Shown: positions 34,918 to 42,972 of the stretch, one piece after another
How the letters are laid out: each line of letters starts with the position of its first letter
How positions within the stretch are numbered: position 1 is the first letter of the stretch
Source: Pseudomonas sp. Irchel s3h14
GTDB taxonomy: Bacteria; Pseudomonadota; Gammaproteobacteria; Pseudomonadales; Pseudomonadaceae
Reading direction: 5' to 3'
Length of the DNA stretch: 64,000 nt
Assembly: GCF_900187425.1 (NCBI RefSeq)
Contig: NZ_FYDJ01000001.1
Location: 620,001 to 684,000 of the forward strand
Translations under genes and position numbers: made by a program
Notes under the pieces: model-generated
What the model saw: the letters and a program-made list of their open reading frames with translations, nothing else
What the model was told of the DNA's origin: nothing
Database searches by the model: none

Positions 34918-34972
34918 TCGATCGCTCCCGCGCCTGGCGCGGGAGCGATACAGAATTCAGGACAGGTGCTTT

Positions 34973-35605
34973 ATGACCGCAGCCAATGTTTACCAACAAC
35001 GCCCAACCACTGGGGCCAAGGCCGAGTCGTCGCTGCATCATGCCGACCTCGCCAGCCTGGTGGGCAAGGGCCGCAAAAGCGCCGGCGTGATCGTGCGTGA
35101 GAAAAAACTCCTCGGCCACCTGACCATTCGTGGCGATGGCCATGATGCGGCGTTCGCTGCCGGTGTGCACAAAGCACTCGGTATCGAATTGCCGGGCGCG
35201 CTGACCGTCATCGTCAAAGGCGAAACCAGCCTGCAATGGATGGGGCCGGATGAATGGCTGCTGATCGTGCCGACCGGTGAAGAATTCGCCGCCGAGAAGA
35301 AACTGCGTGAAGCGCTGGGCGACCTGCACATCGCGATCACCAACGTCAGCGGCGGCCAGCAGCTCCTCGAACTGAGCGGCCCGAACGTGCGCCAGGTGTT
35401 GATGAAGTCCACCAGCTACGACGTGCACCCCAACAGCTTCCCGGTGGGCAAGGCTGTGGGCACGGTGTTTGCCAAGTCGCAACTGGTGATCCGCCATACC
35501 GCTGAAGACACCTGGGAACTGCTGATTCGTCGCAGCTTCTCGGATTACTGGTGGTTGTGGTTGCAGGATGCGGCCGCCGAATACGGCCTAAGCGTCCAAG
35601 CGTAA
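34973..35605 (+). CDS. soxG: Sarcosine oxidase gamma subunit
   Basis: Gamma subunit of heterotetrameric sarcosine oxidase, 210 residues, with a GcvT-like fold: KGRKSAGVIVREKKLLGHLT, LQWMGPDEWLLIVPT and LELSGPNVRQVLMKSTSYDV are family features. Its stop codon TAA is followed immediately by a family B REP (TGATCGTTCCCACGC). It ends the sox gene string; purU follows after the REP. Confidence 0.93.
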   Translation: MTAANVYQQRPTTGAKAESSLHHADLASLVGKGRKSAGVIVREKKLLGHLTIRGDGHDAAFAAGVHKALGIELPGALTVIVKGETSLQWMGPDEWLLIVPTGEEFAAEKKLREALGDLHIAITNVSGGQQLLELSGPNVRQVLMKSTSYDVHPNSFPVGKAVGTVFAKSQLVIRHTAEDTWELLIRRSFSDYWWLWLQDAAAEYGLSVQA

Positions 35606-35606
35606 T

Positions 35607-35712
35607 GATCGTTCCCACGCTCTGCGTGGGAATGCATCCCGGGACGCTCCGCGTCCCAAAGCGGACGCAGAGCGTCCATGGCGGCGTTCCCACGCAGAGC
35701 GTGGGAACGATC
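35607..35712. repeat. REP cluster, family B, between soxG and purU
   Basis: Starts two bases after the soxG stop with GATCGTTCCCACGCTCTGCG and ends GTGGGAACGATC at 35712, with inner GGGACGCTCCGCG and GACGCAGAGCGTCC arms. It is 19 bp upstream of the purU start. Confidence 0.88.
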
Positions 35713-35731
35713 AGATAGGAGTCACCGCACT

Positions 35732-36589
35732 ATGAGCCGCGCCCCAGACACATGGATTCTGACCGCCGACTGCCCAAGCGTTCTCGGCACCGTGGACGCG
35801 GTGACCCGCTTTCTGTTCGAGCAGGGCTGCTACGTCACCGAACACCATTCCTTCGATGATCGGCTTTCGGGCCGTTTCTTCATTCGTGTGGAATTCCGTC
35901 AGCCCGACGGCTTCGACGAACAAGCCTTTCGTGCCGGTCTCGAAGAACGCGGCCAAGCCTTCGGCATGATCTTCGAACTGACCGCGCCGAACTACCGCCC
36001 GAAAGTGGTGATCATGGTCTCCAAGGCCGATCACTGCCTCAACGATTTGCTCTACCGCCAGCGCATCGGTCAATTGTCGATGGACGTGGCCGCCGTGGTT
36101 TCCAACCACCCGGACCTCAAGCCGTTGGCGGACTGGCATCAGATTCCGTACCACCACTTCCCGCTTGACCCGAACGACAAACCGTCCCAGGAGCGTCAGG
36201 TCTGGCAGGTGATCGAAGAGTCTGGCGCCGAACTGGTGATCCTTGCCCGCTACATGCAAGTCCTGTCGCCAGAGTTGTGCCGCAAACTCGACGGCAAGGC
36301 GATCAACATCCATCACTCCCTGCTGCCGGGTTTCAAGGGCGCCAAGCCTTATCACCAGGCCTACAACAAGGGCGTGAAATTGGTGGGTGCCACGGCGCAT
36401 TACATCAACAACGACCTGGACGAAGGCCCGATCATCGCCCAGGGCGTAGAGGCTGTGGACCACAGTCATTACCCGGAAGATCTAATCGCCAAAGGGCGGG
36501 ATATCGAAGGGCTGACCCTGGCCCGGGCAGTTGGTTATCACATTGAACGACGAGTGTTTTTGAACGCGAACAGAACGGTCGTTCTTTAG
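35732..36589 (+). CDS. purU: Formyltetrahydrofolate deformylase
   Basis: Hydrolyses 10-formyl-THF to THF and formate, freeing THF while sarcosine oxidase loads C1 units onto it. The 285-residue protein has an N-terminal ACT domain ([18 protein letters not shown]) and a C-terminal formyltransferase domain with the Asn-His-Asp set in [11 protein letters not shown] and [17 protein letters not shown] supports the ATG at 35732; longer frames run into the REP. In P. aeruginosa purU2 (PA5420) is also between soxG and fdhA. Confidence 0.93.
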   Translation: MSRAPDTWILTADCPSVLGTVDAVTRFLFEQGCYVTEHHSFDDRLSGRFFIRVEFRQPDGFDEQAFRAGLEERGQAFGMIFELTAPNYRPKVVIMVSKADHCLNDLLYRQRIGQLSMDVAAVVSNHPDLKPLADWHQIPYHHFPLDPNDKPSQERQVWQVIEESGAELVILARYMQVLSPELCRKLDGKAINIHHSLLPGFKGAKPYHQAYNKGVKLVGATAHYINNDLDEGPIIAQGVEAVDHSHYPEDLIAKGRDIEGLTLARAVGYHIERRVFLNANRTVVL

Positions 36590-36613
36590 ATTTTGGGGCC
36601 GCTTCGCGACCCA

Positions 36614-36723
36614 TTCGCGAGCAAGTCGAATCGTCGCACCGCCGCTCCCACAGGGATTTGTGTCGGGACACAGATTTCAGACACACCCTAAATCCAATGT
36701 GGGAGCGGGCTTGCTCGCGAAGA
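36614..36723. repeat. REP pair, family A, left arm with 16-nt insertion
   Basis: The left arm (36614-36651) reads TTCGCGAGCAAG, then a 16-nt insert (TCGAATCGTCGCACCG), then CCGCTCCCAC. The right arm is normal (from 36699). The same inserted variant appears inverted at 44507-44544. It lies between purU and fdhA. Confidence 0.82.
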
Positions 36724-36830
36724 GGCCCTCTCAAACAACACAAGACACACAAGCAATAACCCGAGCAATCAACGCGCCGCCGTTCCATGGCGACGCGACC
36801 GCTACATAAAAACAACAGCGAGGTGAAAGC

Positions 36831-38030
36831 ATGTCTGGCAATCGTGGTGTGGTGTATCTCGGCAATGGCAAAGTCGAAATACAGAAAATCGACTATCCAA
36901 AAATGCAGGACCCGCGCGGCAGGAAGATTAACCACGCTGTCATCCTGCGTGTGGTTTCCACCAACATCTGTGGTTCCGACCAGCACATGGTGCGTGGCCG
37001 TACTACCGCTCAAACCGGCCTGGTACTGGGCCACGAGATCACCGGTGAAGTGATCGAGAAGGGCAGCGACGTCGAAAACCTGCAAATCGGCGACCTGGTG
37101 TCGGTGCCGTTCAACGTGGCTTGCGGGCGCTGCCGTTCCTGCAAGGAAATGCACACCGGCGTTTGCCTGAGCGTTAACCCGGCGCGTCCGGGCGGTGCTT
37201 ACGGTTATGTCGACATGGGCGACTGGACCGGTGGTCAGGCTGAATACGCGATGGTGCCGTATGCCGACTTCAACCTGCTGAAACTGCCGGATCGCGATCG
37301 CGCGATGGAAAAAATCCGCGACCTGACCTGCCTCTCCGACATCCTGCCGACCGGTTACCACGGCGCAGTGACTGCGGGCGTTGGCCCGGGCAGCACCGTG
37401 TACATCGCCGGTGCCGGTCCTGTCGGTCTGGCTGCTGCCGCTTCCGCTCGCCTGTTGGGCGCAGCGGTAGTGATCATCGGTGACGTCAACACCGTCCGCC
37501 TGGCGCACGCCAAGGCTCAGGGTTTCGAAATCGCCGACCTGTCCCTGGACACCCCGCTGCACGAACAGATCGCTGCACTGCTGGGCGAGCCAGAAGTGGA
37601 TTGCGCCGTCGACGCCGTGGGCTTCGAAGCGCGCGGTCATGGCCATGACGGCGTGAAACACGAGGCTCCGGCCACCGTGCTCAACTCGCTGATGGGCGTG
37701 GTTCGGGTTGCCGGCAAAATCGGTATCCCAGGCCTGTACGTGACTGAAGATCCGGGTGCAGTCGATGCAGCCGCGAAGATGGGCAGCCTGAGCATCCGCT
37801 TCGGTCTGGGCTGGGCCAAATCCCACAGCTTCCACACCGGCCAGACGCCAGTGATGAAGTACAACCGCCAGCTGATGCAGGCGATCATGTGGGACCGTAT
37901 CCACATTGCCGACATCGTGGGTGTGGAAGTCATCAGCCTGGATGACGCGCCACGTGGTTATGGCGAGTTCGATGCGGGCGTGCCGAAGAAGTTTGTGATC
38001 GATCCGCACAAACTGTTCAGCGCAGCGTAA
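36831..38030 (+). CDS. fdhA: Glutathione-independent formaldehyde dehydrogenase
   Basis: Zinc- and NAD-dependent oxidation of formaldehyde to formate, removing the formaldehyde made by GbcA and DgcAB. The 399-residue medium-chain dehydrogenase has the catalytic-zinc region [15 protein letters not shown] and GHEITGEV, structural-zinc cysteines in [18 protein letters not shown], and an NAD domain with [20 protein letters not shown]. It is long and rich in His like the P. putida enzyme with bound NAD. It ends the C1 part of the cluster; a strong terminator follows at 38048. Confidence 0.95.
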   Translation: MSGNRGVVYLGNGKVEIQKIDYPKMQDPRGRKINHAVILRVVSTNICGSDQHMVRGRTTAQTGLVLGHEITGEVIEKGSDVENLQIGDLVSVPFNVACGRCRSCKEMHTGVCLSVNPARPGGAYGYVDMGDWTGGQAEYAMVPYADFNLLKLPDRDRAMEKIRDLTCLSDILPTGYHGAVTAGVGPGSTVYIAGAGPVGLAAAASARLLGAAVVIIGDVNTVRLAHAKAQGFEIADLSLDTPLHEQIAALLGEPEVDCAVDAVGFEARGHGHDGVKHEAPATVLNSLMGVVRVAGKIGIPGLYVTEDPGAVDAAAKMGSLSIRFGLGWAKSHSFHTGQTPVMKYNRQLMQAIMWDRIHIADIVGVEVISLDDAPRGYGEFDAGVPKKFVIDPHKLFSAA

Positions 38031-38047
38031 GGCTTCACGCAAAACAA

Positions 38048-38075
38048 AACGGCGACCCTCGGGTCGCCGTTTTTT
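38048..38075 (+). terminator. Rho-independent terminator after fdhA
   Basis: The stem AACGGCGACCC pairs with GGGTCGCCGTT around a TC loop, followed by a T-run to 38075. It ends fdhA and the betaine district. Confidence 0.9.
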
Positions 38076-38085
38076 GTTCGATGAT

Positions 38086-38192
38086 GATCGTTCCCACGCT
38101 CCGCGTGGGAATGCAGCCCGGGACGCTCCGCGTCCCAAAGCGTGACGCAGAGCGTCACAGGAGGCATTACCACGCAGAGCGTGGGAACGATC
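38086..38192. repeat. REP cluster, family B
   Basis: Outer arms GATCGTTCCCACGCTCCGCG (38086 on) and the inverse ending GTGGGAACGATC (38192), with one substitution (TACCACG) in the right inner arm. It lies between fdhA and the DUF2780 gene, 10 bp past the terminator. Confidence 0.86.
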
Positions 38193-38351
38193 ATTTACAG
38201 GGCTGCAAATGCGCCTTGATATAGAACGGGTCCCGTCGGCTGCCCCGTCGGCGAACCGCCCTCCGGCTCAAGACTGACCGCCAACGCAATCGGTTTGCCA
38301 ATCAGCGCCTAATTCTTTTTCGACTGTTCGTCGGGGGCTCGCCAAGACTCG

Positions 38352-38378
38352 GAACAATCCTCTGGGATGCCAGTCCAA
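38352..38378 (+). promoter_or_regulatory. Candidate ECF-type (AlgU/sigma-E-like) promoter
   Basis: GAACAA (38352-38357), a 16-bp spacer and TCCAA (38374-38378) approach the AlgU pattern GAACTT-N16-TCTGA, 58 bp before the start of an exported DUF2780 protein. The rest of the 406-base gap between fdhA and this gene holds only the terminator, the REP cluster and featureless sequence. Confidence 0.35.
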
Positions 38379-38436
38379 CACACGGTTTTTCGCTGCCCAT
38401 TGCCGGGCGGTTTTCATGGCACATGAGGATGTCTGG

Positions 38437-38997
38437 ATGAAGATTTCACGCGGTTTTGCACTGGCTTCGCTGATGTGTCTGGCGGCCAGTCCGGTCTTTG
38501 CTCAGTTCAGCCTGTTCGATGCGGCCAATGCCCTCTCCGGCACGCAGGACGATGACGCAGCCGCAGCCGCGCCGACTGCGACGACCGCGCAGACGGCCGG
38601 TCTGCTGAGTGCCCTCAGCCAGTTAAACGTGACGCCAGAACAAGCCATTGGCGGTGCCGGGGCGATGCTCGGTCTGGCGAAGAATCAATTGAGTTCGACC
38701 GACTACTCGGAGTTGTCCAAAAGCGTGCCCGGAATCGACTTACTGTCCGGTGGCGGTCAACTGGGCCTCCTCAGCGGCTTGCTTGGCTCGTCCGGTCAAG
38801 CGGCAGGTCTGGACAACGTCTTGGGCAACCTGAATAACACCAACGACCTGAACAGTGCCTTCAGCGCGTTGGGCATGGACACTGGCATGATCGGCCTGTT
38901 TGCCCCCGTGCTTCTGCAATTTTTTGGTCAGCAGGGCGTCGGCGGGTCGCTGCTGACAAACCTGGGCGGGATCTGGGGCGCAGGCACCGGTACCTGA
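38437..38997 (+). CDS. DUF2780 family exported protein
   Basis: A 186-residue protein with a Sec signal peptide (MKISRGFALASLMCLAASPV, cleavage after FAQ). The mature part starts with a low-complexity Asp/Ala/Thr stretch (QDDDAAAAAPTATTAQT), then Gly/Leu-rich helices (GGQLGLLSGLLGSSGQAAGL) matching the VcgC/VcgE-like DUF2780 family. No catalytic residues are visible; a periplasmic or outer-membrane role is likely but unknown. GAGGA precedes the ATG at 38437. It is convergent with the acyltransferase gene, separated by one base. An envelope-stress promoter may lie at 38352-38378. Confidence 0.8.
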   Translation: MKISRGFALASLMCLAASPVFAQFSLFDAANALSGTQDDDAAAAAPTATTAQTAGLLSALSQLNVTPEQAIGGAGAMLGLAKNQLSSTDYSELSKSVPGIDLLSGGGQLGLLSGLLGSSGQAAGLDNVLGNLNNTNDLNSAFSALGMDTGMIGLFAPVLLQFFGQQGVGGSLLTNLGGIWGAGTGT

Positions 38998-38998
38998 T

Positions 38999-39886
38999 TC
39001 AGCGGCGCTCGGCGCGCAACGCGTCGATGCGCTGGTCCTTCTCGATCCAGAGCTGGTTGACCCAGTTCTGGATCGTTTCGCGAAACTGCGGATCGTTTTC
39101 GTAATCGCCCTGCCACAGCGCCGGGTCGAGTTCGCGGGTCTTGATGTCGATGATGACCCTCGGCACGTTGCCGCTGAGCAAATCCCAGAACCCCGGAATC
39201 GTCTGCTGCGGATACACCACCGTCACATCAAGGACGGCGTCCAGCTGTTCGCCCATTGCCGCCAGAACAAACGCCACGCCGCCAGCCTTGGGCCTGAGCA
39301 GGAGGCTGAAGGGTGATTGCTGCTGGGCACGTTTCGCAGCGGTAAAGCGTGTGCCTTCCAGGTAATTGACCACCGTCACCGGCTGACGTTTGTACAACTC
39401 GCACGCCGCTTGGGTGATCTCCAGATCCTTTCCGGCCAGCTCAGGGTGCTTCGCCAGGAATGCCTTGGTGTAGCGTTTCATGAACGGATAATCCAGCGCC
39501 CACCACGCTAGCCCCAGGAACGGCACCCAGATCAGCTCTTTCTTGAGGAAGAATTTGAAGAACGGCGTGCGGCGATTCAGCGTCTGGATCAGCGCCGGGA
39601 TATCGACCCAGGATTGATGGTTGCTGATCACCAGATACGACGTGTCGACCCGCAGGTCATCGCCACCACGGATGTCCCATTGTGTGGGGATGCACAGGCG
39701 GAAAATCAGCTTGTCGATTTCGGCCCAGGTTTCGGCGATCCCCGTCACCGTCCATGAGGCGTAATCACGCAAGCGGCCGGGCAGGACCAGTTTGAGCAAG
39801 GCGAACACCATCAGCGGCCCGAACAGGACCAAGGTGTTGAGCAACAGCAGCAGGGTAACGAAACAGCCGGTGAGCAGGCGGCGCAT
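38999..39886 (-). CDS. PlsC-family acyltransferase (YihG-like)
   Basis: A 295-residue inner-membrane acyltransferase of the 1-acylglycerol-3-phosphate acyltransferase superfamily. An N-terminal membrane segment (LLTGCFVTLLLLLNTLVLFG) precedes the catalytic NHQSWVD (H-x4-D) at about residue 88 and the acceptor motif VNYLEGTRF at about 172. The length and sequence style match E. coli YihG rather than PlsC, so its phospholipid substrate is a guess. It is convergent with the DUF2780 gene. Confidence 0.88.
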   Translation of the reverse strand: MRRLLTGCFVTLLLLLNTLVLFGPLMVFALLKLVLPGRLRDYASWTVTGIAETWAEIDKLIFRLCIPTQWDIRGGDDLRVDTSYLVISNHQSWVDIPALIQTLNRRTPFFKFFLKKELIWVPFLGLAWWALDYPFMKRYTKAFLAKHPELAGKDLEITQAACELYKRQPVTVVNYLEGTRFTAAKRAQQQSPFSLLLRPKAGGVAFVLAAMGEQLDAVLDVTVVYPQQTIPGFWDLLSGNVPRVIIDIKTRELDPALWQGDYENDPQFRETIQNWVNQLWIEKDQRIDALRAERR

Positions 39887-39994
39887 AAATAACTCTTGAA
39901 AGCATTTGGGCGCGCAATGATAAGCAGCTTCGGACGGCAGGCCAAATCGGCGACGACGAATGTTTCACGTTCGAACCGCTAACCTCTTCACACT

Positions 39995-40024
39995 GATCGT
40001 TCCCACGCAGAGCGTGGGAACGAT
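39995..40024. repeat. Single REP hairpin, family B
   Basis: GATCGTTCCCACGC and its inverse GCGTGGGAACGATC form one solitary hairpin just before the start of the protease-like gene at 40079. It lacks the inner pieces present in the full clusters. Confidence 0.85.
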
Positions 40025-40078
40025 CTACTCGATAACGGTCTAAAATTCCGCTGCCCACTCCTCAAGGAAGCCCATTAC

Positions 40079-40585
40079 GTGAAATCTCTCCTTGCACTGC
40101 TTTCCCTCGTGGCCCTGCCGGTCCTGGCCGCTGAGCCGACCCTGTACGGGCGCTATGAATACATCGCGCTGCCGGAAATCGGTGGCGAAGTCCTCAAGGC
40201 CAAGATGGACACCGGCGCCCTGACCGCGTCGCTGTCGGCCAAAGACATCGAAACCTTTACCCGCGATGGCGACGAGTGGGTGCGTTTCCGCCTCGCCACC
40301 AAAGGCGCGAGCAACAAGGTCTACGAACACAAGGTCGCGCGGATCAGCAAGATCAAGACCCGCTCCGAAGAAGACGAGGACGACAACGAAGCGGTCGAAC
40401 CCACCAAGCGTCCGGTGGTCGATCTGGAACTGTGCCTGGGCAACGTCAAGCGCACCGTTGAGGTCAACCTCACCGACCGCAGCAGCTTCAACTACCCATT
40501 GTTGATCGGTGCCAAAGCCTTACGTGAGTTCGGCGCGGCGGTGAACCCGGCACGACGCTTTACGGCGGACAAGCCCGACTGCTGA
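40079..40585 (+). CDS. RimK/RloA-type retropepsin-like zinc protease domain protein
   Basis: A 168-residue exported protein (signal peptide MKSLLALLSLVALPVLAAEP) of the PF05618 group, often annotated ATP-dependent zinc protease but structurally a clan AA aspartyl-protease fold. The active-site-like motif is KAKMDTGALTASLSA near residue 45, and LLIGAKALREF is the second family motif. An acidic insert (SEEDEDDNEAVE) splits the two halves. It starts with GTG at 40079 behind AAGGAAG. It lies alone upstream of creB; a link to CreBC envelope signalling is possible but unproven. Confidence 0.85.
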   Translation: MKSLLALLSLVALPVLAAEPTLYGRYEYIALPEIGGEVLKAKMDTGALTASLSAKDIETFTRDGDEWVRFRLATKGASNKVYEHKVARISKIKTRSEEDEDDNEAVEPTKRPVVDLELCLGNVKRTVEVNLTDRSSFNYPLLIGAKALREFGAAVNPARRFTADKPDC

Positions 40586-40659
40586 TTTCAAGTGGTCTCA
40601 TTGACGTGACGTGAGCCTTGGGGCACCGTTCGCCCACTTAACTCCCGGGCTCGGACGCC

Positions 40660-41340
40660 ATGCCTCATATCCTGATTGTCGAAGACGAAGCGGCGATTGC
40701 CGACACCCTGATTTTCGCCTTGCAGGGCGAGGGCTTCACCACCACCTGGCTGAGCCTTGGCGCCGCTGCGCTTGAGCATCAGCGCCAGACCCCGGCCGAC
40801 CTGATCATTCTCGACATTGGTCTGCCGGACATCAGCGGCTTCGAGACCTGCAAGCAATTGCGGCGTTTCAGCGAAGTGCCGGTGATTTTTCTCAGTGCCC
40901 GTGATGCTGAAATCGATCGCGTCGTGGGCCTGGAAATCGGTGCCGACGATTACGTGGTCAAGCCGTTCAGCCCAAGGGAGGTGGCGGCGCGGGTCCGGGC
41001 GATTCTCAAACGCATGGCGCCGCGAGCGACCGCCGAGGTGTCATCGGCGCTGTTTCGCATTGACGGCGAACGAGTGCAAATCAGCTATCGCGGTCAGCTT
41101 CTAACCCTGACCCGCCATGAGTTTCGTCTGCTGCAATGCCTGCTGGAGCAACCCGAGCGGGTCTTCAGCCGCGAGCAATTGCTCGATGCGCTGGGCGTCG
41201 CCGCCGATGCCGGGTACGAGCGCAGCATCGACAGCCACATCAAGAGCGTGCGCGCCAAACTGCGCCAGGTGAAGGCTGATGCAGAACCGATCCAGACCCA
41301 TCGCGGCCTCGGATACAGCTACAGCCCGGGGCGTAGCTGA
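40660..41340 (+). CDS. creB: Response regulator CreB
   Basis: OmpR/PhoB-type response regulator, 226 residues: a receiver domain with the phospho-acceptor Asp in LIILDIGLPD and VKPFSPREV at its end, and a winged-helix DNA-binding domain (LTLTRHEFRLLQCLLEQPER, SIDSHIKSVRAKL). CreBC responds to beta-lactam or PBP4 (dacB) inhibition and to metabolic state in Pseudomonas. Its stop overlaps the creC start (TGATG). The repeats at 42876-42930 look like its operator. Confidence 0.92.
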   Translation: MPHILIVEDEAAIADTLIFALQGEGFTTTWLSLGAAALEHQRQTPADLIILDIGLPDISGFETCKQLRRFSEVPVIFLSARDAEIDRVVGLEIGADDYVVKPFSPREVAARVRAILKRMAPRATAEVSSALFRIDGERVQISYRGQLLTLTRHEFRLLQCLLEQPERVFSREQLLDALGVAADAGYERSIDSHIKSVRAKLRQVKADAEPIQTHRGLGYSYSPGRS

Positions 41341-42761
41341 TGCCTCTGGGGATCCGGATATTCCTGGTCTACGTGCTGTTTATCGGCCTGACCGGTTACT
41401 TCGTGCTGAACACCGTGATGGAAGAAATCCGTCCCGGCGTGCGCCAGTCCACCGAAGAAACGCTGGTCGACACCGCCAACCTGATGGCCGAAATCCTGCG
41501 CGACGACTTCAAGGCCGGCACCCTGAATCAGAACCGCTGGCCCGAGCTGCTCAAGGCTTATGGCGAACGGCAACCGAAGGCGAGCATCTGGGGCTTGCCG
41601 AAGAATCAGGTCAACCACCGGATCTACGTCACCGATGCCAAGGGCGTCGTGGTGCTGGACTCCAGCGGTGTGGCAGTGGGGCAGGATTACTCGCGCTGGA
41701 ACGACGTTTTACTGACCCTGCGAGGCGAATACGGCGCTCGTTCCAGCCGCAGCGATCCGGACGATCCGAACTCCTCAGTGATGCACGTCGGCGCCCCGAT
41801 TCGCGACAACGGCCAGATCATCGGCGTGGTTACCGTGGCCAAACCCAACAGCTCGTTGCAGCCATACGTTGATCGCACCGAACGGCGATTGCTTGCCTGG
41901 GGTGCCGGGCTGATCGGCCTCGGTCTGCTGTTCGGCGCGTTGTTGTCGTGGTGGTTGAGCGCGGCACTGCGGCGATTGACGGCTTATGCACAGGCAGTCA
42001 GTGAAGGCCGGCGGGTCGAGGTTCCGCACTACCGTGGCGGCGAACTGGAACAGCTGGCGACGGCGGTGGAGCAGATGCGCACACAGCTAGAAGGCAAGGC
42101 CTACGTCGAGCGTTACGTGCACACATTGACCCACGAACTGAAAAGCCCGCTGGCGGCGATTCGCGGCGCAGCAGAGTTGCTGCAAGGCGAGATGCCGCTG
42201 GCTCAGCAGCAGCGTTTTGTCAGCAACATCGACACCGAAAGCGCGCGGATGCAGCAGTTGATCGAGCGCCTGTTGAATCTGGCACTGGTCGAGCAACGCC
42301 AAGGACTGGAGGAGCGGGTGGCGGTGCCGCTGGCGAAGTTGGTAGATGAATTGCTGAGCGCTCAGGCGGCGCGCATCGAAGGCAAGCAGTTGCGCGTGGA
42401 ACAAACCATTGCAACAGATCTGGTGCTGACCGGTGAACCGTTCCTGTTGCGTCAGGCATTGGGTAATTTGCTGGAGAATGCGTTGGATTTCACGCCTGCA
42501 ACGGGCGTGTTGCGATTCAGTGCCGCGAAGGTCGGCGAGCAAATCGAATTCAAACTTTTTAACCAGGCCGAGGCGATTCCCGACTATGCGTTGCCGCGTT
42601 TGAGCGAACGTTTTTATTCTCTGCCGCGACCGGACAGCGGGCGCAAGAGCACTGGACTGGGGCTTAACTTTGTTGAGGAGGTGTTGAAGCTGCATGGCGG
42701 AGAACTGTGCATCGGCAATGTCGAGGGCGGTGTTGAAGTAGGTTTGCACTTCCCCGTGTGA
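41340..42761 (+). CDS. creC: Sensor histidine kinase CreC
   Basis: Membrane sensor kinase, 473 residues: a first membrane segment (IFLVYVLFIGLTGYFVLNTV), a periplasmic sensor region of about 150 residues, a second membrane segment (LLAWGAGLIGLGLLFGALLS), a HAMP linker, then the phospho-acceptor His in THELKSPLAAIRG and the ATPase part with NLLENALDFTP and GLGLNFV. Its TGA stop overlaps the first bases of a family B REP (42760-42866). Confidence 0.93.
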   Translation: MPLGIRIFLVYVLFIGLTGYFVLNTVMEEIRPGVRQSTEETLVDTANLMAEILRDDFKAGTLNQNRWPELLKAYGERQPKASIWGLPKNQVNHRIYVTDAKGVVVLDSSGVAVGQDYSRWNDVLLTLRGEYGARSSRSDPDDPNSSVMHVGAPIRDNGQIIGVVTVAKPNSSLQPYVDRTERRLLAWGAGLIGLGLLFGALLSWWLSAALRRLTAYAQAVSEGRRVEVPHYRGGELEQLATAVEQMRTQLEGKAYVERYVHTLTHELKSPLAAIRGAAELLQGEMPLAQQQRFVSNIDTESARMQQLIERLLNLALVEQRQGLEERVAVPLAKLVDELLSAQAARIEGKQLRVEQTIATDLVLTGEPFLLRQALGNLLENALDFTPATGVLRFSAAKVGEQIEFKLFNQAEAIPDYALPRLSERFYSLPRPDSGRKSTGLGLNFVEEVLKLHGGELCIGNVEGGVEVGLHFPV

Positions 42762-42866
42762 TCGTTCCCACGCTCTGCGTGGGAATGCCTCAATGGACGC
42801 TCTGCGTCCGCTTTTGGGACGCGGAGCGTCCCGGGCTGCATTCCCACGCAGAGCGTGGGAACGATC
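42760..42866. repeat. REP cluster, family B, overlapping the creC stop codon
   Basis: Starts GATCGTTCCCACGCTCTGCG at 42760, so the TGA stop of creC (42759-42761) is formed with the GA of GATC. It ends GGAACGATC at 42866 and contains the inner GGGACGCGGAGCGTCC pair. Confidence 0.88.
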
Positions 42867-42875
42867 AAAATCAAA

Positions 42876-42930
42876 ACACTCTCCACACACTCTCCACACA
42901 CTCTCCACATTCCCCCCACAAATCCCCCAC
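42876..42930 (+). promoter_or_regulatory. Five 11-bp-phased CreB-tag-like repeats upstream of creD
   Basis: TCCAC at 42882, 42893 and 42904 and CCCAC at 42915 and 42926 recur every 11 bp with six-base spacers. The first three sit in perfect 11-bp repeats ACACTCTCCAC (42876-42908). This is the phase of the cre tag TTCAC-N6-TTCAC bound by CreB in E. coli and related systems, with a T-to-C change. The block ends 42 bp before the creD ATG. Confidence 0.6.
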
Positions 42931-42972
42931 ACACCCATCCCAGACTCTCCCCATCCAAACAGGGAGAGTCCC

